Below are positions 8,122 through 16,357 of a stretch of 64,000 nt of DNA, piece after piece. Made by a program: the position numbers and the translations under genes. The notes below the pieces were generated by a model. It saw nothing but the letters and a program-made list of their open reading frames with translations. It made no database searches and was not told the DNA's origin. The first letter of the stretch is position 1; each line of letters opens with the position of its first letter. The DNA is from Streptomyces vietnamensis. Its GTDB lineage: Bacteria > Actinomycetota > Actinomycetes > Streptomycetales > Streptomycetaceae. The stretch covers positions 222,636 to 286,635 of the forward strand of contig NZ_CP010408.1 of NCBI RefSeq assembly GCF_000830005.1. The letters run 5' to 3'.

Positions 8122-9360
8122 TTGATCTACTGCGGAATCGACTGGGCGGAACGAACCCACGACGTCGCCCTGGTCGACGACACCGGCCAGCTGCTCGCCA
8201 AACGGCACATCACCGACGACGCGGTCGGCTACAAGATCCTGCTGGAACTGCTCGCCGAGTACGGCGACAGCGAGGAGAACCCGATCCCGGTAGCGATCGA
8301 GACCTCCCGCGGCCTGCTGGTGGCCGTCCTGCGGACCGGCAAGCGCAAGGTGTTCGCGATCAACCCGATGGCCGCCGCCCGCTACCGAGACCGGCACAGC
8401 GTCTCGCGCAAGAAGTCCGACCCCGGCGACGCCCTGGTCCTGGCCAACATCCTCCGCACCGACATGCACGCCCACCGGCCCCTGCCCGACGACTCCGACC
8501 TCGGCCGCGCGATCACCGTCCTCGCCCGAGCCCAGCAGGACTCTCTCTGGAACAGGCAGCAGCTCGCCAACCAACTCCGGTCCCTGCTGCGCGAGTACTA
8601 CCCCGCCGCCCTGGCCGCCTTCACCACCTGGACCAACGGCCTGTGCCGCCCCGAAGCCCGTGAACTCCTCAAGACCGCCCCCACCCCGGCCCGGGCCGCG
8701 CGGCTGACCCGCACCCAGATCCAGGCCGCGCTCAAGCGAGCCGGCCGCCAGCGCGGCATCGAAGCCGAGGCCGACCGCCTCCGCGAAGTCTTCCGCGCCG
8801 AGTGGGCCCACCAGCCCCCGCTGATCGAGGACGCACTCGGCAAGCAGATGCTCGCCCTCCTCATCCAACTGGACGCCGCCTGCACCGCAGCCGACCAGCT
8901 CGCCGAAGCCGTCGAAGAGACCTTCCCCCAGCACCCGGACGCCGAGATCCTGCTGAGCTTCCCCGGACTCGGCATCCAGCTCGCCGCCCGCCTCCTGGCA
9001 GAGATCGGCGACGACCGCACCCGCTTCGCCGACGCCCGCGGCCTGAAGGCCTACGCCGGCTCCTCACCCATCACCCGCGCCTCCGGCAAGAAGTCCGCCA
9101 TCACCAGACGCTGGGTGAAAAACGACCGCCTCAACCACGCCGGCTACCTCTGGGCCTTCGCCTCCCTACGGGCATCCACCGGGGCGAACGCCCACTACCG
9201 GCGCCGCCGCGAACAAGGCGACTGGCACGCGGCCGCCCAGCGCAACCTCTTCAACCGCATGATCGGACAGCTCTACCACTGCCTGAAGCAGGGCACTGCC
9301 TACGACGAGGCGCTCGCCTTCGGGACCCCTCCTGCCGAGGCTGTTGTCGCTGCGGCTTGA
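8122..9360 (+). CDS. IS110-family transposase
   Basis: This 412-residue recombinase starts at TTG 8122 after GGGGAGGGG. The N-terminal RuvC-like DEDD domain shows YCGIDWAERTHDVAL (first Asp), the VAIET segment with the family Glu, and the KSDPGDALVLANIL segment with the last Asp pair. The C-terminal transposase_20 part has FPGLGIQLAARLLAEIGD, then LKAYAGSSPITRASGKK, ending near RNLFNRMIGQLYHCL. The length is normal and the gene looks intact, so the element may be active. Confidence 0.95.
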   Translation: MIYCGIDWAERTHDVALVDDTGQLLAKRHITDDAVGYKILLELLAEYGDSEENPIPVAIETSRGLLVAVLRTGKRKVFAINPMAAARYRDRHSVSRKKSDPGDALVLANILRTDMHAHRPLPDDSDLGRAITVLARAQQDSLWNRQQLANQLRSLLREYYPAALAAFTTWTNGLCRPEARELLKTAPTPARAARLTRTQIQAALKRAGRQRGIEAEADRLREVFRAEWAHQPPLIEDALGKQMLALLIQLDAACTAADQLAEAVEETFPQHPDAEILLSFPGLGIQLAARLLAEIGDDRTRFADARGLKAYAGSSPITRASGKKSAITRRWVKNDRLNHAGYLWAFASLRASTGANAHYRRRREQGDWHAAAQRNLFNRMIGQLYHCLKQGTAYDEALAFGTPPAEAVVAAA

Positions 9361-9365
9361 GCCGG

Positions 9366-10067
9366 TCAGCGGGGAGTGAGGCAGGCCTCGAGGGCGGTTC
9401 GCTGTCGTGGCGGCAGGTGGTCGCCCAGCGGGACCTTGCGCGGACTGTGACTGCCATCACAGATCCAGCTCTGCTCGTCATCGTCGAACCACCACTCCTC
9501 GGCACCCCACATGGGATGCCCCTGAAGCAGCTGTCTGGCCAACGCCTCGCTCGCCTCGGGCGCACCCTGTTCGACCAGAGCCTCGACCACTGCCGAAACG
9601 GCCTCCTCCGGAACCGCCGCTTCGCCGAGGACCGGCAGAAGAAGGAGGAGACGGGCGTGAGGGTCGGTGACGCCTGCCGCACCCGGTGGTGCCTCCAGCA
9701 GGGCTGCGAGCTCGGGCCAGCACAGCCCGGGGCCGATGCGGTCCTGATCGTCGCTGGCCAGGACGAGATCCTGGCTCCAGTCGGGATGCGTGAGGAAGTA
9801 GTCCGTAGTCGTGAACTCCTCGCCGCTGTTGAAGTGCACGACGATCGTGAAGCCGCCGGCCAGCGGCACCGTGAACATGGGCCACGCCGACGGGTTGTGG
9901 AGCGTGTCCAGCATGGCCTCCGCGTCACCCGCGTCTGATCCGAAGGCCTCCGGCCTGAACCCCTCAGCCAGGTCCGCCAAGTACGCCGGCCAGAAGCCCG
10001 GCTCATCCAGGAGCGGGTGCCCGTCCACGACGGGCGACGAGGAGTACCAGTGCCGTGCCATCACCAT
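9366..10067 (-). CDS. Hypothetical acidic cytoplasmic protein
   Basis: The 233-residue product starts at ATG 10067 (MVMARHWYSSSPVVDG). The open frame runs further upstream but codon bias drops there. It is rich in Trp, Asp and Glu with conserved-looking blocks HPLLDEPGFWPAYLADL and GAEEWWFDDDEQ. No domain was recognised. The stop lies 5 bp from the IS110 transposase stop, so its C-terminus could have been changed by that insertion. Confidence 0.65.
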   Translation of the reverse strand: MVMARHWYSSSPVVDGHPLLDEPGFWPAYLADLAEGFRPEAFGSDAGDAEAMLDTLHNPSAWPMFTVPLAGGFTIVVHFNSGEEFTTTDYFLTHPDWSQDLVLASDDQDRIGPGLCWPELAALLEAPPGAAGVTDPHARLLLLLPVLGEAAVPEEAVSAVVEALVEQGAPEASEALARQLLQGHPMWGAEEWWFDDDEQSWICDGSHSPRKVPLGDHLPPRQRTALEACLTPR

Positions 10068-10285
10068 GCCTGGATTCTCTCCAAGCGCGGTCGGAGCTGT
10101 TCGAAGACCCCGGCCCTCACGGCCGACCGGCTTGACGGCATAGCAACGTGAGGTGTCTGCCTGGCTCTCGCCCCGCCCCGGTCGGACGCGTCCGGTGCGG
10201 CGGGAGATCCCCAGCCTCGCCTCCCGGGGCTCCTGGACGGCTCCCACGGCTGGCTCCTTGCTGGTTGTGCCCCCCCCCGGCAGGA

Positions 10286-10822
10286 CTACCCAAGGGCAGC
10301 GGCGGCCGTCTTGTAGTCCGCGGCTTGGGTCGGGGTCAGGTAGTGGCTCACACGAACCAGCATGGTGCCGCTGACGTAGTCGTACTCCAAGAGCATGGGC
10401 ATGCCCTTGGTGACGCTCTGGATGTAGTCCGCGCGAGCCTGGGCGTCGGCCGCGGTCGGGAAGACCTCGATGGCGCCGCCAAGGCCGACGCTGCCCTTCT
10501 CCGTGCCGGCGACGTCCTCGGCCTTGATCCGGGAGTCCGTGAACGTGATCTTGCTGGTGTACTGGTTCGGGCGGCCGAGCAGCTTGTTCGGGTCGTTGTC
10601 CTCGGTGACGACGCCAGAGAGCTTGGCGGTTGCCACCTTGCCCGACAGCTGCTTGAACGCGTCGCTGGCGGTGAGCGCCTTCGTCGGGGCCTTGGTGGGG
10701 GCGGCGCTCGCGGTTCCGGTGTTCTTCGTCTCGTCGTTCTTCTGGTCGCTGCCCGCCCCGCAGGCCGTCAGCGCGCCGAGGGCGATGACGAGGGCGGCGG
10801 CGGACAGGGCGGGCTGACGCAT
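10286..10822 (-). CDS. Secreted lipoprotein
   Basis: Starting at ATG 10822, the 178-residue protein has a type II signal peptide: MRQPALS, a hydrophobic core, then the lipobox LTAC. A Thr/Ala/Lys-rich linker follows, and then a domain of about 125 residues with KITFTDSRIKA and IEVFPTAADAQARADYIQ. The latter resembles the sequence style of several actinobacterial substrate-binding lipoproteins, but no family was assigned. It is probably anchored on the outer face of the membrane. It stands alone on the minus strand. Confidence 0.8.
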   Translation of the reverse strand: MRQPALSAAALVIALGALTACGAGSDQKNDETKNTGTASAAPTKAPTKALTASDAFKQLSGKVATAKLSGVVTEDNDPNKLLGRPNQYTSKITFTDSRIKAEDVAGTEKGSVGLGGAIEVFPTAADAQARADYIQSVTKGMPMLLEYDYVSGTMLVRVSHYLTPTQAADYKTAAAALG

Positions 10823-11495
10823 GGTGGCTCCGGGGGTACGTGGTGTTTCGGTCACAGGACTATCGCACTCTCGCGTTGCCCCGAGAGGGGGTATCGGTAA
10901 GCCGGTGGATGCCGTGCTCATCGGGGGCGGCGGCCGAGCCCCCGGCCCTGCTGGCGGAGCCCGACGAGGGTGACGGCGTCAGGGCACCCATGCGCAGCTC
11001 ATTCGGATCGCCAAGATGGCCACCTCGGCCGACGAGCGCCGCGGCCACTGACCCATCGATAAGACCCCCTGGCAGGTTCCCATGCTTACGAGGAGCGCTT
11101 GCCCACCCTTCAAAGGGGGCTTGCCCACCGGAGAAGTGCCAGCCGCATACGGCTTGCCCGGCCCGTCCGCAGGCCCTCTCATCTGACCGGCAGACCAGAC
11201 GTGGCCTGCGTCTTCGCCCGCCACGTGCCCCAACTGGGTTGTGGGCAAGCCTTTGGGCAAGAGGGCCTGAGGAGAGTTCACGGCATCGGATCCGAGAAAC
11301 GACGCGCCGTACACCGACAACTCCCTTCCCAGAACTCGACTGCGCCCGAGCAAGGCACTGCGGACCGCCGCGGCGCCCTTACCCGAGCTGACGTCTGCCG
11401 GTCCGCCCCGCGTCCTTGACGGCCGCGGGGCGGGCCGGGAGCCGGAACAGCCCCGCTCCGCTTCGTCCCCCTCACCTTTGCGAGGAGACTCACAC
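10823..11495. other. Gene-free stretch holding repeat cluster 1
   Basis: No convincing gene was found. It holds the promoter side of the lipoprotein gene, the GGCTTGCCCA repeats (11097-11263) and the leader of the DnaN-like gene with GAGGAG 12-17 bp before ATG 11496. The position suits an origin or partition site. Confidence 0.55.
11097..11263. repeat. Iteron-like cluster 1 of GGCTTGCCCA
   Basis: GCTTGCCCA occurs at 11097-11105, GGCTTGCCCA at 11118-11127 and GGCTTGCCCG at 11151-11160. The inverted form occurs at 11242-11251 (TGGGCAAGCC) and 11254-11263. Direct copies are spaced 22 and 33 bp apart, multiples of a helical turn. The same motif recurs at 36203-37126. Confidence 0.7.
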
Positions 11496-12587
11496 ATGCC
11501 CGTCGCCATCAACGCCCACCAGCTCGGCCGAATGCTCTCCCGGACGGCCCGCCACATCGGGAGCGAGTTCGTCGAGCCGCTGCACGGCATCCGTCTGGAG
11601 GCCGATGACACGCACCTCTACGCGATCGCCTCCGACCGATACACGATCGCCGTCGCCCGCTACCGTCACCACGGCCTCGACGGCGAGCCCTTCGCCCGCA
11701 CCGTCCCGGCCTCGGCGCTGCGCTCCCTGCGCGAGTGGACCGACGCCCAGCACGGCAGCGACACCATCACCCTCACGACGGCCGAGGGACGCCTGCGGCT
11801 CTCCGCCCCGCACGGCGAGCTCGCCTTCGCCGTCACGGACGACCAGAAGTTCTTCGACTGGCGAGGCGTGCTCCATGACGTGCTGCTGCAAGACCCCGCC
11901 GGCAGCGTCCCCTTCCCCGCCCTCGACACCCGGTTCCTCAGCCGTTTCGCTGACGCCGACGACAAGGTCCGCGTCCGTACCGCCGACGGGCGGGCCACCC
12001 TGATCGTTGGCGAGGACTTCCTCGGCGCCCAGACGCCCCTCCGGTCCCGCAGCGAGGGCTTCGGCGTCCACCTGGCCGAGGACGTCGAGCAGGTCCTCGC
12101 CGACTGGACGCCGACGCTCACCGGGGCCAGGCCGGTGGCCATGCCCGACGGCATCCCCGCCGAACGCCGGCTCCGTTACGAGGTCACCCAGGACCCCGCG
12201 GAGACCGTGGAGATCCTCCTGCGCCAGACCCTGCGCTCGACGTGCGACCTCTTCGAGGAGGACAGCAATTCCGTGGCCGCTGCGGCCTCGCACGCGTCCT
12301 CCGGCGTCATGGCGTGGAGCGCCTACCGGTTCCTCGACGCCCTGCGCACCGCGGACCCGAAGCTCGCCGCCCAGATCGTCGCCGACGTCGCGGAGCAGCT
12401 CGACAGCGGCGAGATCGGCGAGTTCGCCGCGGACGCGGCGTCCCTGGCCGGACACGATCCCGAGAAGTGGCGGGAGGAGGACGAGGCGCGCTGGGCCCAG
12501 CAGCGCGCGGCCGCAGCTCGGAAGGGGGCCACGGCCGACGGCCGGCAGCCGAAGGCGCCGCTCGTGAGGGACGCCGACGGCTCCTGA
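11496..12587 (+). CDS. DnaN-like sliding clamp homologue
   Basis: This 363-residue protein is close to the length of a bacterial beta clamp. The start LGRMLSRTARHIG, followed by LHGIRLEADDTHLYAIASDRYTIAVAR, matches domain 1 of DnaN (LEAxxxxLxLxATDxxxxI), and a similar strand pattern recurs later. The C-terminus (about 330-363) is a charged tail not typical of DnaN. Chosen start is ATG 11496, after GAGGAG. A plasmid-borne clamp could support its own replication or repair polymerase. It lies just after repeat cluster 1. The family call rests on pattern reading, not on an alignment. Confidence 0.6.
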   Translation: MPVAINAHQLGRMLSRTARHIGSEFVEPLHGIRLEADDTHLYAIASDRYTIAVARYRHHGLDGEPFARTVPASALRSLREWTDAQHGSDTITLTTAEGRLRLSAPHGELAFAVTDDQKFFDWRGVLHDVLLQDPAGSVPFPALDTRFLSRFADADDKVRVRTADGRATLIVGEDFLGAQTPLRSRSEGFGVHLAEDVEQVLADWTPTLTGARPVAMPDGIPAERRLRYEVTQDPAETVEILLRQTLRSTCDLFEEDSNSVAAAASHASSGVMAWSAYRFLDALRTADPKLAAQIVADVAEQLDSGEIGEFAADAASLAGHDPEKWREEDEARWAQQRAAAARKGATADGRQPKAPLVRDADGS

Positions 12588-12899
12588 GGTCCCGTGCCCG
12601 AGCACGTTCCGTGTACGCCCGTTGTGCCGGGAGCGGCGCTGACAGACCGGTGATGCGGCGCGGGCCCGGGGGAGGGGACGCGGAAGGACAGGCGAAACTA
12701 CCCCCTTGAAATGCATTCTATAAGTATGCATACTTCCAGTATCGCTTAAGGGTGGTTGTGGTCCCTGAAACCACGCCACCCCACGCCCCGAGGACGAGGA
12801 CCAAGCCCCTCGGAGCGCCACGCCGGCATCCCCGCCGACCTCGACTCGTACATCCCCCAGCCACGCCGATGGCCGCCAGACCAGCACGAGGAGATTCCG
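12588..12899. other. Intergenic region with the ATGCAT promoter
   Basis: No gene was found. The AT-rich promoter at 12706-12734 lies in the middle, followed by a leader of about 165 bp ending in GAGGAG before ATG 12900. Confidence 0.6.
12706..12734 (+). promoter_or_regulatory. Promoter/operator with ATGCAT-N9-ATGCAT, copy 1
   Basis: TTGAAA (12706-12711) is a good -35 box, with CATACT 17 bp downstream as a weak -10. ATGCAT at 12711-12716 and 12726-12731 are separated by 9 bp and overlap the promoter. TTGAAATGCATT and the 9-bp spacing recur at 21796-21824. The interval is strikingly AT-rich for this DNA. Confidence 0.6.
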
Positions 12900-13289
12900 A
12901 TGGGCCTGTTCGGACCCAGCAAGAAGTTCTCTCAGATGCTCACCCCTGAGCAGCAGTACTTCGCCTCCGGCACACACCAGCACACCGAGGAGGACACCCG
13001 CCGGCAGTCCGAGGCACGTACGTCCCGCTACCGCAGGCAGCAGCAGCAGGAGACGGAGCGCGCCGAAACGGAGACCAGGCGCCAGCAGGTGACGCGGGCG
13101 GGCACGCTGCGCCGCCGCGGGCGCACCGTGATCCTCGAGGGCGGCTGGCAGTTCGCCACGGACAAGCTGCCCAAGGGCGACCTGGGCGGGATGAGCTTCC
13201 AGGGCGACCGCCTGGGCGACTTGACCGTCAAGGACCTCCATGCGCTCGCGGAGAACCACGGGCCGAACTGCCGCTGCGGCCTCGGCTGA
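12900..13289 (+). CDS. Small charged hypothetical protein
   Basis: The 129-residue product starts at ATG 12900 (MGLFGPSKKFSQMLTPEQQ) after GAGGAG. A Gln/Arg/Glu-rich helical middle (about 25-65) is followed by a compact C-terminal part with ILEGGWQFATDKLPKGD, LTVKDLHALAENHG and CRCG at the end. No family was recognised. It is the first gene downstream of the ATGCAT promoter and opens a co-oriented run of accessory genes. Confidence 0.7.
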   Translation: MGLFGPSKKFSQMLTPEQQYFASGTHQHTEEDTRRQSEARTSRYRRQQQQETERAETETRRQQVTRAGTLRRRGRTVILEGGWQFATDKLPKGDLGGMSFQGDRLGDLTVKDLHALAENHGPNCRCGLG

Positions 13290-13496
13290 CCCCCGGCGAA
13301 GCCTCTGTCGGCTGCCTCCCCCGTCCGTTCCGGACCGCGTGCCGGCACGGACGGGGCGAGGGGAGCCGGTCAGCACCTCGACCGCCCGAACCGAGAGCCG
13401 CTTCGACAGCGCCCCTTTTCCCTTCCCCGGCCACGTCGACGGCCGCCTGCCGCTCAACGCGGCGACCACACCCAGCACTCCGAAGAAGGAGAACCC

Positions 13497-14068
13497 ATGC
13501 GCACATCCGTACGCCGCGCCGTCCAGGCACTGATCGAAGGCATCGACATGGTGACCCTGCTGGCAGGCGCCACCACCGGTGCCTGGGTCGGATACACCTA
13601 CTACCCGGCCGCCTTCGACACCACCCTGCGGCTGCCCGCCACCGGCACCGTCGCGCTCGGCGCCTCCTTCGTCTTCAGCACGGTCGTCGACATGGTGTTC
13701 GCCCCAGTCCGCCGCCGTCTCGCCCAGGCCGACATCACCGAGGCACGTCAGGCCGCGGAAGCGCGCGGCGCCCTCGTGCCGGACAGCCTGAGCGAGGCGC
13801 TCGACCAGGTCACCGTGGCCACCGAGGAGGACGCCGCCCGCCGCGCGGCTACACCACCGGCGAGGCCGTCTACTACCTCGCTCCCGCCATGGTCCTGCAC
13901 TACTGCAGCGACGAGGACGAGCACGGCATCCCCCGGCACCGCTTCACCCTGCTCACCGGTGACGACCCGACCCCGGTGCCCATCACCAACGTCGGGCAGA
14001 TCCACGAGGACCTCGCCCGGCGCGCGGTGGCCCTGACGGCCGGCACTGAGGTGCCGAGCGCGGTCTGA
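13497..14068 (+). CDS. Hypothetical membrane protein with an apparent frameshift
   Basis: From ATG 13497 (after AAGGAG) the first 116 codons encode a protein with hydrophobic stretches (about 18-38 and 45-66), then a charged helix. Near 13845 coding bias switches frame and continues as GYTTGEAVYYLAPAMVLHYC, ending TEVPSAV with TGA at 14066-14068. Both halves have normal GC3, so this is one gene with a 1-2 base indel or a sequencing error. The part after the shift is cytosolic and acidic. No family was recognised. Confidence 0.6.
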
Positions 14069-14114
14069 CGACCCCCTGTGCCGCCCTGCCCCCCTCTTGG
14101 AGGGCTGGGGCGGT

Positions 14115-14132
14115 GCGGAGGACCGGACAGCC
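14115..14132 (+). promoter_or_regulatory. Leader repeat GCGGAGGACCGGACAGCC, copy 1
   Basis: It lies 34 bp before GTG 14166, just after an imperfect GC hairpin (about 14078-14114). The same 18-mer recurs at 14968-14985, and with one change at 22431-22448, always shortly before a start codon. This looks like a conserved 5'-leader element of the left-hand gene run. Confidence 0.55.
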
Positions 14133-14165
14133 CGGCCCCGATCCATCGCCCGGAAGGACCCGCCC

Positions 14166-14918
14166 GTGAGCAAGCCCCGCGTCTACTACATGGCGACCCT
14201 GCCCGACGGCACCATCAAGGACAGCGCCACTGCCGGCACCCCGGTCAACCTCGCCGACCACATCGGCCAGGCCATCGACCACCCCAACCCCTGCCAGAAC
14301 AAGTGGTACGACGAGAGCCCGTTCTCCTACTTCCGCACCTACCACCGCCTCGGGGAGGTCCTGCAGGACTTCTGGCAGTGGCCCGCCCGCCTGTTCGTCG
14401 TCGAACCGCTCGGTGAGACCGGCAACTGGTCGCCCCGCCACTACCGCTACCGGCTCCTGACGCACCAGATCCGGGTCGTGGAGGAGATCGACGCCTGGCA
14501 GGCCCTCGGCCCCACCGGCCGTGACGTCGCCAAGCTCCTGGCCGAGGACCTGCCCGGCCACGCCTCCCAATGGGCCCGCGACTACGACGCCGACCCCAAG
14601 AGCATGGAGCACCGGATCCGGTTCTGGCGTCTGACCGGCGCCGAAGAGTGCAACAGCGGCATGAACGCCGAGATGTGGGTCGGCCCGTTCGCCCGGGACG
14701 CCCGCTGCTCCGCCGCACTGCAGACCGTCCGGCGCCGGGCCATCGACACCGCCCTCGACCGGACGCGCGCCGAGGGCGCCAGCCACGGCGCCCAGCACTA
14801 CGCCGTGCGCCGCGCCGAGAACCTCGTCAGCGCCGTGCTGATCGGCGACCGGATGGGCGAGTACAACCTCCGGCCCCTGCGCGGCACCGACCTCGACCCG
14901 GCCCCCGCCACCGTCTGA
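14166..14918 (+). CDS. Hypothetical protein
   Basis: The 250-residue product starts at GTG 14166 after GGAAGGA. It is mixed alpha/beta with many Trp and Tyr (YMATLPDGTIKDSATAGT, WYDESPFSYFRTYHRL, NAEMWVGPFARDARCS). No signal peptide, membrane segment or known motif was seen. It lies between two copies of the GCGGAGGACCGGACAGCC leader. Confidence 0.7.
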   Translation: MSKPRVYYMATLPDGTIKDSATAGTPVNLADHIGQAIDHPNPCQNKWYDESPFSYFRTYHRLGEVLQDFWQWPARLFVVEPLGETGNWSPRHYRYRLLTHQIRVVEEIDAWQALGPTGRDVAKLLAEDLPGHASQWARDYDADPKSMEHRIRFWRLTGAEECNSGMNAEMWVGPFARDARCSAALQTVRRRAIDTALDRTRAEGASHGAQHYAVRRAENLVSAVLIGDRMGEYNLRPLRGTDLDPAPATV

Positions 14919-14967
14919 CGGCTCCCTGCGCCGCCCCAGCCCCGACCGCGTACAGGGCTGGGGCGGC

Positions 14968-14985
14968 GCGGAGGACCGGACAGCC
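14968..14985 (+). promoter_or_regulatory. Leader repeat GCGGAGGACCGGACAGCC, copy 2, with perfect hairpin
   Basis: It is preceded by a perfect 12-bp stem, CCGCCCCAGCCC with GGGCTGGGGCGG (about 14931-14966). It lies 39 bp before GTG 15025. The hairpin could end the previous message or be part of the leader structure. Confidence 0.55.
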
Positions 14986-15024
14986 GCCCGGCCCCGCCAC
15001 CACCTCACCGACCAGGAGTCCTTC

Positions 15025-15615
15025 GTGACCGCCTTACCGCTTCGCGCCGCTGACCGCCTCGCCCTCTTCGGCACCCTCCTCAGCGTCTTCGACGCCGTCC
15101 ACCCGCTGTGCGACCACTGGGTCCAGCCCAGCGACGACGCCCGCCTCAAGGGCCTGCACGGCGACCACTACGTCTACGCCGACGGCACCCCCCTCCCCGA
15201 CGGCGCCGACCCGGCCGACTCCGACGTCCCGGTGTACCGGGCGAGCGTCCTGGGCCGGGCCGCCGTCTGCCGGCACGTCCGCTCCTACACGACCGTCCAG
15301 CTCGCCACCGCCCTCACCATCACCCGCGTCCTCGGGCACCGCGTCCCGCTCCGGGCGCTCCTCGCCGGCGCCGCCGTCAACGCGGCGACGCACCTGCTGA
15401 TCGACCGGCGCGAGCCGCTCCTCAAGCTCGCCGACCGGTTCGGCAAGCGCGGCTACATCGACCACTGCACCGCCACCCGCGTCGGCCAGGACGGCAAGGT
15501 CACGACCGAACTGTTCGGGCCGGGCACTGCACTGATGGAGCTCGACGTTCTCTGCACCAAGTCGGTGCTGAGCACGCCGTTGCGATCGGGACACTCAAAC
15601 GCAACAGCCGAGTAG
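15025..15615 (+). pseudogene. 5' part of a gene interrupted by a Tn554-like transposon (DUF3307-like membrane protein)
   Basis: It starts at GTG 15025. The N-terminal part has FDAVHPLCDHWVQPSD, a hydrophobic helix with LLAGAAVNAATHLLIDRREPL, and YIDHCTATRV, ending GPGTALMELD at about 15546. The last 22 codons (VLCTKSVLST...) come from the transposon end. The missing C-terminus (QALHRAIGIGAAALTTWLATR) is at 20058-20141 in the right frame. Rejoining at the shared GAC gives one gene whose TGA overlaps the next ATG, as in an operon. The DUF3307 resemblance is tentative. Confidence 0.7.
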
Positions 15616-15618
15616 AGG

Positions 15619-15651
15619 GCAAGCGGCCCGAGATATCAGCGGGCCGCTTGC
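15619..15651. terminator. Bidirectional terminator inside the transposon end
   Basis: GCAAGCGGCCCG (15619-15630) pairs with CGGGCCGCTTGC (15640-15651), followed by TTATATT. It lies between the truncated 15025 gene and the convergent passenger gene. Confidence 0.75.
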
Positions 15652-15684
15652 TTATATTGGGTCAGTCAGTAGTGATATTGGCTG

Positions 15685-15879
15685 TTACTCGTGAATGCCC
15701 GGAAGTTCCGGGCCGGGCTCTTCGAGGTAGGCGTTTATCTCTGACTGGTGTTCGTACTGCAGATTGTGCCATTCTTGGGCGAGGCGGCCGTTCCTGTTGG
15801 CTGCCTCCTCCATCATGGCTTCCATATCGGAGAGCCGTGCAGCCTGCTCCCGAAGCTGTTCGTATTCGTAGTCACTCAC
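15685..15879 (-). CDS. Small coiled-coil passenger protein of the Tn554-like element
   Basis: The 64-residue product starts at GTG 15879 after GGAGG. It is acidic and helical (YEYEQLREQAARLSDMEAMM) with Met/Glu-rich heptads. No family was recognised. It lies 13 bp after the 46-residue gene and probably shares its message. Codon use is less GC-biased than the host genes, suggesting it travelled with the element. The position downstream of tnpB is where Tn554 relatives carry tnpC or cargo, but it does not read as TnpC. Confidence 0.65.
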   Translation of the reverse strand: MSDYEYEQLREQAARLSDMEAMMEEAANRNGRLAQEWHNLQYEHQSEINAYLEEPGPELPGIHE

Positions 15880-15892
15880 GGGTGCGCCTCCG

Positions 15893-16033
15893 TTACTTTT
15901 CCTTCCGGTCCTTCCGGGGGGAGTCCGGAATCACGCCGCGCGGCGGGTTCTTCGGCCACCGGGGCTGCGGCGGCTGACCGTACGGACTGGCGAAGGGATT
16001 CTGCTGGCCGCCACCCTTGGGAGGTCGAGGCAT
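15893..16033 (-). CDS. 46-residue Pro/Lys-rich passenger peptide
   Basis: ATG 16033 follows GAAGGAG at good spacing. The sequence is MPRPPKGGGQQNPFASPYGQ, then a Pro/Arg/Lys tail. It is probably disordered and very basic. It lies upstream of the 64-residue gene in the same orientation, so the two may form a small pair, with TA-like or defence-accessory roles possible but not shown. Confidence 0.55.
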   Translation of the reverse strand: MPRPPKGGGQQNPFASPYGQPPQPRWPKNPPRGVIPDSPRKDRKEK

Positions 16034-16357
16034 CTTGGTCGACTCCTTCGGTTGATCTCCAGCGACAAGGTTCCCCTTGATCGCTAATTGCCGAGTTTCC
16101 GGCAAGTGAGATCTAGGACACACTGTCGATTGCGTGAATGTCAAGGAGAGTCTTTTCGTGCTTGGCCACGGAAGGGCATAAGGGGCAGCGAAAATATATG
16201 CAGAGGTGGCGGGTTTCTCTCGGCTGACACCCCTGCGAAAATTTCCACCCTTGCGCCTATCTCGGTCGAATTTGCGCTGAGAGTTAGTCAGATTCCAAGT
16301 GTTGCGGAAAACTGATTCTCCACCACATCGCTCTACTGGCATCCGCCCTGCAGATAA
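16034..16357. other. AT-richer intergenic region inside the transposon
   Basis: No gene was found. On the minus strand TTGACA (about 16134-16139) is a strong -35 for the passenger pair; the matching -10 is weak. The first bases after tnpB read TTATCTGCAG, close to the element end motif. Confidence 0.45.

Larger units (their letters stand above)
7860..9365 (+). mobile_element. IS110-family insertion sequence (approximate limits)
   Basis: One DEDD transposase gene is preceded by about 260 bp of non-coding DNA and followed almost at once by another gene's 3' end, which is the IS110 layout of a long left end and a short right end. IS110 elements lack clear inverted repeats, so the limits are approximate. 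The opposite-strand gene ending at 9366 may have been cut by the insertion. Confidence 0.55.

Noticed and set aside
10840..11391. Open frames through repeat cluster 1
   Set aside because: No ribosome site, low bias, interrupted by repeats; treated as non-coding.
11490..13478. 662-codon minus-strand open frame opposite the DnaN-like gene
   Set aside because: Antisense shadow crossing two plus-strand genes and their promoter.
16346..16354. TTATCTGCA just after tnpB as the right end of the first transposon
   Set aside because: The host gene is rejoined exactly at 15547 and 20057, so the true end is further out. The motif may be chance or an old end.
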